Assembly (NCBI GenBank): GCA_018697195.1
Contig: CM031864.1
Location: 23,756,086-23,820,085 of the forward strand
DNA: 64,000 bases
Source of the DNA: Certhia americana
Lineage: Eukaryota > Chordata > Aves > Passeriformes > Certhiidae
Reading direction: 5' to 3'
Made by a program: the position numbers and the translations under genes. The notes below the pieces were generated by a model. That model was given only the letters and a program-made list of their open reading frames with translations, did not search any database and was not told where the DNA came from. Below are positions 12,701 through 25,500 of the stretch, one piece after another (position 1 is the first letter of the stretch; each line of letters begins with the position of its first letter).

Positions 12701-13787
12701 CTACCACTTTGTTGAACAGTCATGAGACTTTACCTAACTGGTGACTTTTTAAAAAAAAATAAAATCTAAAACTACCTGCTGTCATAAGAAATCTGGGTTT
12801 TGCAAGTTTAAAATTCAAAATTGAATACTGTAGGTCCCCCTTTTACATGCAGTACTTCTCATTTAGCAAGCAGACACCTTATCTGTGCCCTAGAGATCAA
12901 TTTGGCCTCAAGCAGGCTGTGCTCGTGAGTTATCAGTGTAATCATGTCTAATTATTTTACAAGTGCCTATGAAACTGAAGAATATCCAGGTTAAATAATA
13001 TCAAAGATACTGACCTTAACCAGAACTTTAGAACTGCAACTGACTCGGGAAAGCCTTTGATGCCCAGGCTGAAGGAGACTCAGTTCAATTCTTCCTCCAG
13101 CTGAACTTTGCTGAGCCAAGACAGCAGAGAAGCCATTCCTCACTTTTATTATCAAACAAGGACTGGAAAAATGTTGGGCTTGAAAAACAAATGCAAAAGC
13201 GACAGCAGTTTCTTAGAAGTATTTTTTGAACACTAACCAGTGCCTAACATCACAACACATTAAATGCTATCTCTCTTCCTTATTTCCTCTTATACCAGAT
13301 ACTTGCAAGAGCAGCACTTCAGAAATTTTGTAAACTCTCTCTTTTCACTTTGAAATCAACCTCAAAAACTTTCTGTCAAACCAACTCATTAGTATGAAAA
13401 GACTGTCCACAGTTAAAAGCTGTGTGATACATTTAGCACACCATGAGGTCACAGTGTTAATTGTTCATAGCAGTGGAGATACCTTTGCTGTTTCCTTTCC
13501 TGATCACCACTTCCACAAAAAAATTCACAGTGGCTATTGCTTTTTGTAAAACTGTGTTCAATAAAGCCTTTTTAAACATATTTTTCTTTAATATACATTG
13601 GACATAGTTAATGTGAAGTCTGCAAACTAATATCACATCCCTAGTTTGTTTCCATTTAATTGATTCAAATATCATATATAATTAGAAACAGTAGAATTGA
13701 AAGAATATTATTCTTCCTGGTTGAGGTAGGTCAGCTCCGTCCCAGCTGAGCCATCTGAACTCTTCTAAGATGCAAATAATATTTGAG
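9766..13787. other. Unique noncoding sequence, conserved-element candidates
   Basis: No supportable exon. A minus-strand frame of 149 codons (10076-10525) runs into a 17-T tract at 10102-10118 (A on the coding strand) and is open in a second frame as well, so it is not convincing. The stretches 10790-11170 and 11815-12075 have non-repetitive sequence with many ATTA/TAAT cores and look like conserved noncoding sequence by eye. That is an impression without alignment. Confidence 0.5.
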
Positions 13788-13793
13788 GATCCT

Positions 13794-14170
13794 TGTTGCT
13801 GTTATTTATGAACAGAAACACACAGACTTCAAATAAGTTCATCAGAAGGCTGAAAAGTGGAATCTTTATTAACAATATGGAGCACCTTATATAAGGTACT
13901 TCACTAAGGAAAAGTGATTGGTGAGCAGGAACACCACCTTCCCTATTACCATTGGCTAAGTAAGAGAAACAATATATTCTATGTTATGAAAACAAGGATG
14001 AAAAACACCACCTGTTTTTTTAAGAAAGAATATTGTTTGGAGAGTATGTTTACATACTCTTTTTTTACAAAATTTCTCTTGGGAAAGTGAGAAGCTTTCC
14101 CTTGGGAAGAAAAGATCCTGATAGGCCTTCAGCTCTGAAGTTTCAGAGACACAAAAATGTCAGCCCCACA
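13794..14170 (-). mobile_element. Solo LTR of an endogenous retrovirus, 6-bp duplication
   Basis: A 377-bp minus-strand element. On its own strand it starts TGTGGGGCTG and ends CAGCAACA. The 6-bp direct repeat GATCCT lies immediately outside both ends (13788-13793 and 14171-14176), a target-site duplication. The minus strand carries a TATA-type box within the palindrome CCTTATATAAGG (13885-13896), followed about 20 bases later by AATAAA (13865-13870). No internal retroviral sequence adjoins it, so it is a solo LTR. A 6-bp duplication is usual for ERVK-like (class II) or alpharetrovirus-like elements in birds. The class is inferred from that length; the borders are seen directly. Confidence 0.88.
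13885..13896 (-). promoter_or_regulatory. Palindromic TATA region of the solo LTR
   Basis: CCTTATATAAGG is a perfect 12-bp palindrome. It contains the probable TATA box for the minus-strand LTR and, being symmetric, offers the same motif on the plus strand. Confidence 0.5.
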
Positions 14171-16019
14171 GATCCTCCCATAAGAAGCCTTATAACATAT
14201 AAGTATTTCTTCCCCATACAGGATCATGTATTATTTAGTTATTATTTCTAATTTAATTTTTCAGTAATTTAACACATTATATAGTGCTGTATTGGGAAAC
14301 ACCATTGGGGCAGTCAAGGGAAAATATCCCACTGATTCATGTTCTTTAGCTGACATGGTGGACTGGGTCTCTGACAATTAACTGTGTGACTCTGCTGAAT
14401 GGAAACAGGACCCTGAAAAAAAAAAAAAAAACACCCATAGGAAAAAAAGGCAGCTGAGAAGGAAACACCATAAAGTAGCAACTTACATCTGCAAGTCCAA
14501 GACCTCAGCATCTAAACAAGCAAGAGCTTCAGAACCTGCTGTCCTCTTCAAATCCCAACAAGTAAGAGACTGAAGTACTTTTGTACATTAGAACAGAGAG
14601 AGCTTTTAAAAATGATCATAGAAGTGGGTAATGCAGAGAAATTCCTACTAGCCTAGGGAAGCAAAGAGAATAAATGACAGCAATATTTAGTAATAGAATT
14701 TGGTACCTAGTAGTATCTGAGCTAGGCTTAGATTTTCTTTCTTCCTCTAAGCTGAGGGTGGGGTGAATGTGTTGCCAGGTAGCATCACTCACTACCAGAA
14801 GCACTGGAAAACATCTATTAACAACTAATATGTGTACTTTGTCAAATACAGTGTGAACATACATAAAACACAGCAAAAGAACACTTTTGAACTGAAAAGA
14901 ACAAAAACACAACAACTGTCAACAGCTCATAATCTGAGCTTCCAAGGCATGAACTCCCTTTGTTTCCACACAGGGACTTTTCCTGCATTACAAAGATTCC
15001 AGAGTACAAAGCAGCAAGGACTTGGTACTGCTTGGAATACTCAGAGCCAAGGGCTTGCACAAGATGAGTCACTGTCATAAACTCCTCCCCATGCAAATTT
15101 CAGACAAAAGAGAGTGACAGCTGAACTGAAAGCCCATCAAGGTAAAGCCACAGGGGCAGCACCAGCACAGCCTGGTGGAGATTCCCCCCTGCTCCACTCA
15201 GCAATGAGTGTTTTACAGGTTAGTGCTGCCTTGGAGGACAAGCCCTTCACCTTCTCACCTGAGCAGCAAAGCTGCAGCAGAGGAGGGCACCCTGCTCTCC
15301 CCAGGAGGAGCAGCCTCTGCACAAACCCAGCACCACCATTCCAAATGGGACAGAGCTGTAAACAGGGAATTGCTGAAAGCTGGGAAAAGGAGTCCCATGC
15401 AACAACTGTCCTTGCCTCAGACCAAGCTCCAGCACTGCCATCAGCTGATTTTATACAGGACAATGTTAATATTTTACTTTTATTAAGACATAGCACACTT
15501 AGAAGAAATTACAATCAATATAGGACAAGGAGTGACAACTATCCTGTCCCCAAACATTAAAGCAAACCCCAAAATCTTGGGCTACAAAAGGAACTGTGAG
15601 GCCTGTTTTTAAGATATGTGTATTAGTGATGGATGTTTCTCAGTAATGGCCAGCTGCCTCTGTCCATGACTTCATGGGATGGGTTCCTGACCCCCACTAA
15701 CACCTACAGTGACACAAATAGAACTACACCAGGGTGGGAAGGGATTTTCTGAGTGGAAACCAGAGTAAAAAGTGGTGATACCACCAAAACCTGCTCAGTG
15801 TTCCTGATGGGCCAACCCTAGCACTGACAACCCCTTTCTGCAGTGAGGTGATCACTCATGCCTTCAAATCATATTTATCAGCTTAACACTGAAATGCAGT
15901 GTGACAATTCCACAATTGCTGTCACCCTCAGCATCCAAACATTAATTATTAATTAATTGTCGCATCTGACAACCCTGAGATGAAACTTCTGGTTTCGCAC
16001 AATCACAGTTGTATCTTTG

Positions 16020-16170
16020 GTTTGCTTTAAATACAAACAAACAACAAAAAACCCATTCAAACCCACAAAAAGCCAAAAGGGGGAAAAAGCCCCAAACCAA
16101 ACTAAACCAAAAAGCTCAGTCCAACCAACCAAAATCCCAAACCCACAAAGCAGACACCCCAAACAGCTCC
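16020..16170. repeat. A/C-only low-complexity tract
   Basis: About 150 bp made almost entirely of A and C on the plus strand (CAAA, CCAAA and CCCAAA words, very few T). The lack of T removes stops and explains the open frames on both strands here. They are not genes. Confidence 0.8.
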
Positions 16171-19100
16171 AGAAAGAAACTGGCCAGATAGAAAAGAAAG
16201 ACTGATGGTAATACTCAAAATTCTGTGATAACGGAGAGCCATAAAGTAGGAATTGACATTTTCATTCTAGAGTACAAACAAAATTTAGATTGCATGCCAC
16301 TGAATATTGATGTTTTAGACCCATGGCCATGTAACTGTCCAGCTGCTACAAAACCCCAGGTGAAATAAAACAAGTGCAACTTCTTTGGATCCTTCACAGT
16401 CCACTGAGGATTCTTCATGCTGTGCCACAGAATTTAAGGTTGAAAGAACACAAGATCCATGTAAAAGGAAGTTTATTAGTATTAAACAACGAGAACCTTA
16501 ATTTTCATATCTTTATCTAAAGAATGTTTTAAAATGGTAGTAGAAAACACCAAGTCCATAAATCTGGATTCAGAACAATAAATCAGGCTTGAGTATATCT
16601 GTGGATAATAAACTCCTTTATATGTATTGCCATAGATATGCATCTTTTTTATCTCTTTTTTTATACATGCAAAAGATGAAAGAGGTGGGAAATGCTACTT
16701 TCTGGATTTTTTCCCCATTCATTTTCCCTCTCTTGCTCATCAGTTCCCAGTGATCAGACTGTGAAAATAGCACCTTATTTTTCACCAATGAGATTTTATT
16801 TCTGACTACAGCATCACAGATCTGGAGTGGGTAGGGAAGACTAACTGAATCACCAGTTCTGAAAGCAAAACAAATCTCAGACGTGCCAGGTCCTAATACA
16901 GACCCCCAGCCTTAACAGCAATGGAGGATTCTTTTGCCTTTCACAAATTCTTTTGTTAATTAAATACTCAACCTAATAGGTGTCACACAACTCCAGAGAT
17001 GATTTTTTTCAAGTCTACTGCCTGTTTTACATTCAAATAACATAGAAAATACTACCTTTGCTTATGAGTTTGCAAAGCTCCTGGCATAATGGGAATATAA
17101 AACCAAAATATGCTCTTCCCCTGAGCACTGGGGTTTGTATAACGTGTCTTAGATATTAACCAATACTGAAAAAGTGATATTTTTAATCTCCCCACAAAAC
17201 ACAAGCTTGTGTTCCCAGTTGCCCTATGAGCAGCCTTTCTCTGAGCAGTTCCAGGAGCATTATTGGAATTCTACATGTAAAGGTGGCTATAATTCAGATC
17301 AGCTGATTAGAGTCTGTTTTTCTAGGTACTGGTATGAAATCCTCCCAATTAAAAAAAAAAAAAAAAACAACAAAAACCCCAAACATCCTACATTGAAAGC
17401 CTGAAAGATTAGGCCCAGCTAGCCAATAAAACTCTTAACTGAGCAAGAATTTAGAGAGAAAGATAAAGGATACCAAGAAAATCAGTTTGCATCCTGTTTT
17501 TAATGTAGAAATTCAGTTCTACTTTGATTAGGCATTCAAACACCTCTGATGGCCTTCTGACATTTCTAAACTAAGGAGAGAGATAGAAAAGATGGGAGCA
17601 ATATGACTGTATTTTAAAGCATAACTTCCTAAAGGCCACCTCATGAAGTTATTTTTTTGTTTGTTGATTTAGCTTGTGTTTTTGTTTTTTCCTGTAAGAA
17701 ATATTTAATGAATAGAATTGATTTCTTTAGAAATATGCCACTAATGGCATTTTAATTACATTTGTAATATAGAACAAGGCTAATTAAAGATAGCAAAAAA
17801 TTGATTTTTACCAGTGCTATCTTTATGCAGCAATAGATAACTGCAACTTCACTGATACGTAATTTTAATTTACTACTGCCCATTTTATCAAATGAAGCTG
17901 ATTAACAGGAAAACTGAATGGATTTCCAAATTTAGGTCTCAGTTGCCAGTTGGCAATAATTTTTTGATATGTGATTTCCATTGTAGTTTCTGCTTTGTAG
18001 AATAAATCTGTTATCACTGAGAAGGTAAACTCCATGCAGACTTACAATTTGGAACAAACTTAAATCTTTGCCCCTTTTAAATATTTGCAGTTTGCAGAAT
18101 TTATTTTGTAACTTTATTAGTAGCAGGCAGCATAATTCTGCCTGTGTCACTGCGTCCAACATGACCAAATCCACAGTCTGAACACAGCATTTTCAAAGAA
18201 TGCTTTCTTTTCAAATGCTTGCTATGAATCTAATTTAGAAAAAGGGAAGACTTTTCAGCAGTCCACTCAAAATTGGAGGGGCATGAAAATTAGATATCAG
18301 CAGGAAAATCAAGAGGTTTCTGAATTTGTTCTGTGTACAGTAAGATGAAGCAGCACATCTGTTACATTAAAAACAAAGTAAGGCAAAGTTCCAACTCATC
18401 AGCACACACAGCAGCCTTGCTGTAATGGGGGTGTGAGGCTGTTATTGATGAAGCAATTTATTTCTAAGGACACCTGTGAGTTTGCATTTCATAGATAGTA
18501 GGATTTAATAACAACTGTATCTCCCCACTGGTAATTGAACATAATTCTGTCATTTTTATCAACGGGGGTGTAATGTTGTCATGTTCCAGTTCCAAGGAAT
18601 ATAACATTAACTTATTACTACCAAATAGCCTACATCAAGTTTATTAGGCCTAATAGCTGAGTTAAGTGATGGCACTTAGGATTTATGGCATCATGAACTT
18701 ACACCCAAGTTCTGCAGGCTTTTAATTTGCCTGTAAATGCTTTGTTTGGGATACTTTGGGATTTTCTACTTTACTGCTAAGAGGTGAATCAGGGTTTCCT
18801 CAGGCCTCAATGAGTTCAGTCAGTTTTAAGGAAACTTTTTTCCCTCCCTCACATTGTTAAAGGACAGGGTCTGTAAAATGACAGCATTTGCTATTTCAGA
18901 GCTCTTCAGTCCCTCTCCAGCACAGTTAATCCATTGCTTTCCAAGGGATCATGGGAGGCTCTCCAGCCAGACATTCCCAGCAGCACAACTAAAACACTCC
19001 TGCAGGAAATCAGGCTTTTCTGCATAGCACAAAGGACACAGAATGATAGAAGCAACTTTTCCTTTAGCATTTGTCACGTCTGGTGAGTTAAGTTAATGCT

Positions 19101-19502
19101 GTGGCTGGACACAGTTTAGGAAAGTTGTCCTTAGAATCCAGGTAGAATTCAGAAGAAATGTAATGAGAGAAATTAAGCTAACCAAGTCTGGTACTGCCTC
19201 TTCTCACCAGCTACACAGAATTATTATTTGTTAGAAAGGGAAGAAAGGAAAGCTCAATACAATAAGAGGAATTGGAGATGGCTGAAGTTGGAATAACCCC
19301 CTACTAAAGCAGAGTCACCTGGAGCAGGTTTCATGTCGAATCTTAGGTTCTTTTCAGATGATAAAGCATCAATCCTGCAAGCCTCTACACTTGCAAGCCT
19401 GCTGAAGACTTTAGGATCTTTGTAGCAGATTTCACCTAAGCTCATCTCACCCACCTGTTTCCTGAATGAGATAATTTTATAACTCAGGCCAGCACTAAAA
19501 AC

Positions 19503-19559
19503 AATTCTGAGAACAACATGCTAAAAGAAAAGAATTCTGAGAACAACATTCTAAAAGCA
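19503..19559. repeat. Two-copy 30-bp tandem repeat
   Basis: The word AATTCTGAGAACAACAT starts at 19503 and again at 19533, with the following CTAAAAG also repeated. One base differs (G/T) in the shared core. Confidence 0.8.
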
Positions 19560-20634
19560 AACCCATACACTGCTTTTCCAGGATGAGCAAGAACCAGTTA
19601 ATTACACAGCTCCCAAATGTCATCCTTCTGGTGTTCTAGCTTGTTTTGTAAGGATATAGCTTTTTATAACTGACTAGAGGTGAAGGATCAGGCTTTGCTA
19701 TGCTCCAGATACTCATCAAGGAATAAAATGTGAAATTATAAACACATTTCTGACCATCACTGTGCACTTGGGTGCTACAGAAGATGTGTCTAAAGCACTA
19801 TAGGCTGCTGTGAGGGGGGAGTGACCCCCACCCTAAAATCAGAAGCTCTGGGGACCTGAAATTCAGCATTACAGCCTTTTGCCCCTAATTGCAACCTAGG
19901 GCTGCCCTAAGGACAGTGTAAGGCAATTAGGCCTAAGAATTTACACACTGTGGGTGTCAAAACCTCAGAGAAGCAGCAGCCTAAGGCTCAGGTGTTGTAG
20001 CAAAACTCCTCTTAACATCTCACTTCCAAAATGTGAAATGGTTTCCTGCAAACAATGGAGAGGTTACCCAGATTTTCTAAGGGGACAGCAACATTTTGCA
20101 TTCATTTCATAGGGTTATGAAAAATAAGTGTCTTCATTTCCATTTGCTGCAGTGCATATTCCCACAGGCCTGTGTTAAGAAAAATCCTTAGAATAATGAG
20201 ACCATTCAAAAATTCTATTTCATTGCAGATATCCTATTTCCAAGGGTAGGTTCTGACTACATGTTGTTTCAGAAAGCCTTATGTGTATATCCATGAAATA
20301 CCCAACTCAGAGCCATATACAACAATTAAGCAATATAATGGCAAAATTAAATATCTAAATCTCAACAAATAACCAGATGTATTTAGAAAATGCACTTAAG
20401 TTTTCTTGTCACGTGCTCTCCAAAAACTGTCGCAGTTGAGATGGACATGACACCTTTCCTTTGTGCAGCAACAGCCAATCTTTACTGTTCAGAGCTCGAA
20501 TTTATGAGGTTTTCTGAAAACATGGTATTCAATTTTAATTGGTTAGTAACTTGCTGTGACCCAGTTCATTGGTCAGTAGTTGCTAGTGTACATGCTTGCC
20601 AAAAACTTTCTGCCCTAAAGATGTTTATATTCTT

Positions 20635-20691
20635 TTCTCATGGGTACAGGATGATTCTCATGGGTACAGAATCCTTTTCTCATGGGTACTG
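20635..20691. repeat. Three-copy tandem repeat, core TTCTCATGGGTAC
   Basis: The 13-base core starts at 20635, 20655 and 20677, so the period is 20-22 bp. On the minus strand it is followed downstream by two CCAAT-type boxes (near 20575 and 20540). This arrangement resembles the enhancer repeats of an LTR U3 region, but I could not find matching ends. Confidence 0.75.
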
Positions 20692-21686
20692 GTCAGGCCA
20701 GCTATTCCTTGTACTTAGCCAAATTAGCAGGCCTGAGCCATGACTTCACTAGGGTAAAAAGGCTCTTATTTTATAAGGCTTTACCTATATGCAACAAAAA
20801 ACTGCACTGATAAGAACAAAAGCAGAACAAAGCCTGAAGTGCCAGATTGATTTTATCTGGAAAAGTGAGGATTTCTGCCTTTGAACTTTGATGCATTCTC
20901 CCAGTTATACCCAACTGACATCTGCTTTTAGAATAAAGAGTTACCTCAGAGGATGTGTCTATGGAGATTTCTGATACAAGGTGCTCATTCAGGACAGCAA
21001 ATATTTCTAAAACCTGTAAAGTAACAGGAAACTGAGTAACTCTCTGTTTAAAGGCTTAGATTAAAACTCAGAAATAAACCTTATTATACAAATGGCTAGG
21101 AAATTTATTTTTTAAATAAATGAGGATTTAATGTTTAAAAAATACATTATGTTTATATCAAAATACTTCTGGCATGGCTCTCTGAGTTTCAGCAGTGATG
21201 TACATACATCAAAACAGAAATCCACATCCTTCTTAACAGCTTGCCACTCACCCACTTGGTGCTGCAGATGGTACCAGAATGTTTTCCTAAATATCTAAGC
21301 TTCTCTAAGACAGAAGAGATGAAACAGCCTTTCTTCACCAGGAATCAACCTACGTTTAGCTTTCAATAGTGACCTTTTGTATTTTCAGCAACTGAGGAAT
21401 AGGGAAAATACGTGTTTCATCTCTGTGCTTTTTCATCTCCATTTTCCTTTTGAAGTATAAAGACAATTTCCAGTCAGTGTAGTATGCTAATGGCTCATTA
21501 CTTCTCCAGGCTAGGAAATGCTGCAGCTTCAGCTGCACAGCATTATATGAGTCTGCTGGTTCCCAAATTAATGGAGAGATTTTGATGTGGAATCCTGTAA
21601 TGTTGGCTGTGCTGTTCACCGAGTGAAAGCTGTGTTGTTGTCTCTGGTGTGATACTCACTCAGACACCACAGACACACAGGAGCAT

Positions 21687-21955
21687 TTAGGTCAGAAAAG
21701 AACTTTGAGGCCAATCATTATCCCATCACTGCCCTGTTCACCACCAAACCACATCCCTCAGTGCCACAGCTGCACCTCTTTCAAACTCCTCCAGGATGGT
21801 GACTCCTGCACTCCCCTGCTCCAATGCTTGACAAACTTTTTGGTGTAGAAATCTGGGAGAAGAGACCAAGCCATGGGGTTGTTGTGGCTCAGGTGCAGGA
21901 CCTGGCACTTGGCCTTGAGCTGACCTTGGCCCATCCTTCCAGCCTGTCCTGGCAC
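21687..21955 (-). mobile_element. CR1 LINE, decayed 3' end with internal deletions
   Basis: CR1 is the main non-LTR retrotransposon of birds; its ORF2 encodes endonuclease and reverse transcriptase. Read on the minus strand, this fragment contains the ORF2 motif KCQVLHLSHNNPM (about 21911-21870) and then the ORF2 C-terminal region with VKHWSR and VALRDVVW (about 21840-21750), followed by the start of the 3' UTR. Between these, about 120-140 codons of the usual ORF2 tail are missing. A short piece reading GGTCTCTTCTCCCAG at 21865-21851 survives, so there were two deletions. Frameshifts separate the motifs. The usual 8-bp 3' terminal repeats are not visible. This is an old, dead copy. Confidence 0.8.
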
Positions 21956-22439
21956 AAAGCAGCCCCTTGGTAAAACTGCACCTGCTCAAACACACTTGAA
22001 GAACATTTTGTAACTCCAAAGTGCTTTAGAAGCATTAGCAGAATTCACTATGTGAACCAAATGGTAAGGGGGGGATTTTGCTGTGATATCTGCCAATATC
22101 TGAAAATAAGTAAATCCTTTCAACATTTCCTTTTCCATCTGAAGGAGTGAGAAAACTGACCAGCTTCAGAGGTTTGTCAGCTGAAACTCAAACACAGGTA
22201 ACAAAGTACAGGATGACACTAAAACTTGTTTTGTATAAGGAAGCTGGGACTGGTGAAGGTATTTTGAATGCAAAATTTTCAGTTCACTGCTTAAAATTCA
22301 TAGGGAAAAACATCACAATCATGCAGGGGCTCTTTGATGGACTGTGTGAAATGAATAGGTGCTAGCTATTGATTTATGATGGAGAACAGACAGTTCTCCC
22401 TACTAAATATCACAACCTGGTTACCACTTGTCCTGTTCT

Positions 22440-22505
22440 GAATTTTAATAGAATTGAATTTTAATTTTAATAAAATTTTAATAGAATTAAAATAGAATTA
22501 ATTAA
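22440..22505. repeat. AT low-complexity, AATTTTAATAGAATT-type words
   Basis: Overlapping repeats of AATTTTAATA and its variants with no G/C apart from scattered G. It is an imperfect short tandem array. Confidence 0.7.
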
Positions 22506-25500
22506 AGAGATTTAAACTTGAAATAATAATAAAAAATGTATAACCATGTGCAATAGTTTGATTTGTAAGACCTGAAAATGCAACAGAAATTGTAAAATAA
22601 GAACTCCTAGCTTCCAGTAGTAGAACAAAATTTACTGTACAGCATTCACCAGAAAAAAAATCTGTTAATATTTGTGACTATCAACCATTAGCCTAAAGTT
22701 GTAGAAAAAGAATGATTCTGTAATGAAAGAAAAAAACCAAAACAAACCTCTATCAGGCATTAAGGACAAACAGCACCACAGGGAGTCAAACTTTATCCTA
22801 ACTCTGGGCATAGTTTAATCATGTGGTCATCTGTGATGAGAATTGCTTCAGCATGGCCACATTTGCATGGCAGGAGAAGAGGGCAAGTAACACCCAAGAC
22901 AAAAAGCACAAATAAGATAAGCTAGGCAGTGAATAAAACCTGGATACCTAATGGAGAAAATTATAAAATGTTAACAAGGTAGTCAGTCCAGAAGGCTCAG
23001 AGAGCCACACACAAGAAATGTATGAAAATGTCTGCCTGCTGGCAGAACAGTCACTCACAGCTGAAGCTACAGTCCTCAAAATATCTAAGCACCTTCTATT
23101 TAATACTAGAAATTAGGTGAAGGTATCTAAAAATCCATCAAACTACATTCTCTCAACAAGCATCAAAAATTTTCCTCCCAGGCTTGAAAAGATTTGCACT
23201 ATCTTGATATAGATGAGCAGCTTCAAGGAAAATCAGCATTCAAAAGAAAATTTAGGCAAATTTAAGCCATTTGGGTTTTAAAATAACTAAATTAGTCCCA
23301 GATATTTTGAAGATATTAGGAATCTTTCCAAATTAGAGGGGACAATAATATTTTGACACAAATAGCCCTAAGATGTATGCTTCCTCAAAATGTTTTAGAA
23401 GGAAGACAAATTGCTAATGTCTTTAATTGCATGAAGTGTGTGGGGAAATCATTAAAGTATATACAGGTAATTATCTGGAGTATGGATGAGAAGACATTTA
23501 AATGTCAGCAATTTCATTAATTTTATAATGGAAGATTGAGAGCTGGCAGAGCAGAGGGTAACAAAGCATGAATGGCTGTCATTAGGGGCTAATAGAGTGT
23601 TAGGGTGGTTCTGGTTCTGTAAAATTCTGTAAAACTAGCTGGTTTTGAGGCACATGCAGAAACACAGCAACATGTGTCTACAAGTTATCAACATCCTCAA
23701 ATCATCCCAGTCAGGCCCACTGTAGAAAATGATTCATGATATTTTGATTGTTGACCCTGCCCTGAACTCCATGGTTTATGGTTAGGACACAAAGATTTAT
23801 CACAATACAAGTGCCTCATGTGCTTTTAGCAGACTTTAATCCAAAATCTACTTCAGAAAATAAGAAAGCTCAGTTTGTGCAAACCCTAAAAGGAGAGCAT
23901 AAGGTGTACTTCAAGGCATTAAAAGGATGAGTCAAAAAATTCACAATGGTATTACAGTTAAGCAGAAATACGTTTCAACAATGTGAAAGTTACAGCTTGG
24001 AAGAGTGTAAATGACAAACTAATTTAGAGATGAATAGTTCTGACATGAAATTCCTATCAGCAGTCCAAACTTTCCATCTTTCCTGAACCCCACTTTCTCC
24101 ATGTGAGGGAGTCAGTCTACCAATACAAAGTGGTGTCAGAAAAACAGTGACATGCTCCTATTCATATTTTTTCTTTCTTGAGTATTTCAGTCACTGTTTT
24201 CAGAGGACATTGGATTCCAGTTGCAGAGAGATTCTATGGAGATCAGTCTTAAAGGATACAGAAGTCACACTTATCTTTCCTACAAGAAAATGTTCCCTCC
24301 CCAGTGCAATGGGGCAGCTTAAAGTGATCAAGGGGCATTTAACTGTTCCCTCTTGCTAGGGCAGAAATAGCAAGACTGACCACCATAATTCTCTGGCACA
24401 AATTGCAATACCATATTCTATGACACCCAAAATTTAGTTTATGTTTTCTCACTGAAGTACTTATATACCAGTTGGTTACTGTGTGATCAATACATTTTAT
24501 ACAGATTAGCAGTTCTAGTTGTTTTAAAAGCATTTAAGTTTTTGTGCTTCGATTTAATAAAGTAAAATATGTGAAGAATGTATCTTGTTGGATTTCTTGA
24601 AGGAAATGCTCACCTAGACAAGAGACAAGAAGTGTTTTTGGGGAAACAATCTTTCAGATGCAGTAAACTCAAAATTTATTAGATTTTGATCAACATCCTG
24701 ACAGTTTTACAAGAAGCATTAAGACAAACCAGTATTCTACCCACAATGACAATATCCTAAGTATTTTATCCACCCTATCTATGAGAATAAACAGTAAGAA
24801 TGACAAGCAAACAATTAATTTAATAAAAGCCCCTAGATCTAGTTCTACTGAAAACAAGAGCATAGTCCTTGACACTGGGGTTTTAGTAAAAATCAGACTT
24901 CAGAAAGATGCTGGGGTTTTTCCTGAAAAGTTAATAAAAAAACTAATTCAATATTATTTATTTGTCTCTGTTATTCAGTTCCTGGATAATTAGAACAACG
25001 TTTTCATTCCTTACAAGGCAAAATATTGTGTGAAAAGCTAATGATGCCACCCCCAAAACATCATTAGGTTAGTTGATGGAGAACATGATTTATGTATGCT
25101 ATGGAAGCATTTACTCCAGGGATCTTTTTCAAGTCAGCAAGAACAAAATTTTGTTCTCTGATAAACAGAAATGTAATGACAGGCTATTACTTTTGGATGG
25201 CTGATGTTTGATTTCCTGGAGTTACAAAGGGAGTCTGCTTTTGTTCTAATAGCATTTTATATTTCTGTGGTGGAAATAATTAATGACTGTGAAAATTTTG
25301 GCCAGCACTGCTGGCAAACACGGTTCAGTTGTACTCTTACACACAGGTAAGTTTTAGAGTAAGTCAAATTCAACCTACATTTTCAGAAAGTAGCAAAGAA
25401 AACTTATCTCCAATTCCTGCACATTCTCAGGCTTTACAACAGGGAAGAAAATAAAAAAGAAGTTTTACTTTTCAGATCTGTTTAAAAATTAGGTTCAGTT

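Larger units (their letters stand above)
14177..21686. other. Mostly unique noncoding sequence
   Basis: No supportable gene. The G/C-richer patch at 15110-15450 yields several overlapping frames on both strands (up to 148 codons) with no family resemblance and no clear splice sites. Short A runs occur at 14416-14431 and 17351-17367. TAAT-rich unique stretches at 17690-17930 and 18390-18720 could be conserved noncoding elements. The low-complexity and tandem repeats are listed separately. Confidence 0.5.

Noticed and set aside
15114..15560. 148-codon plus-strand frame, with overlapping frames on both strands
   Set aside because: Four frames are open at once in a G/C-richer patch, none resembles a known family and no splice sites frame it. 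Composition explains it.
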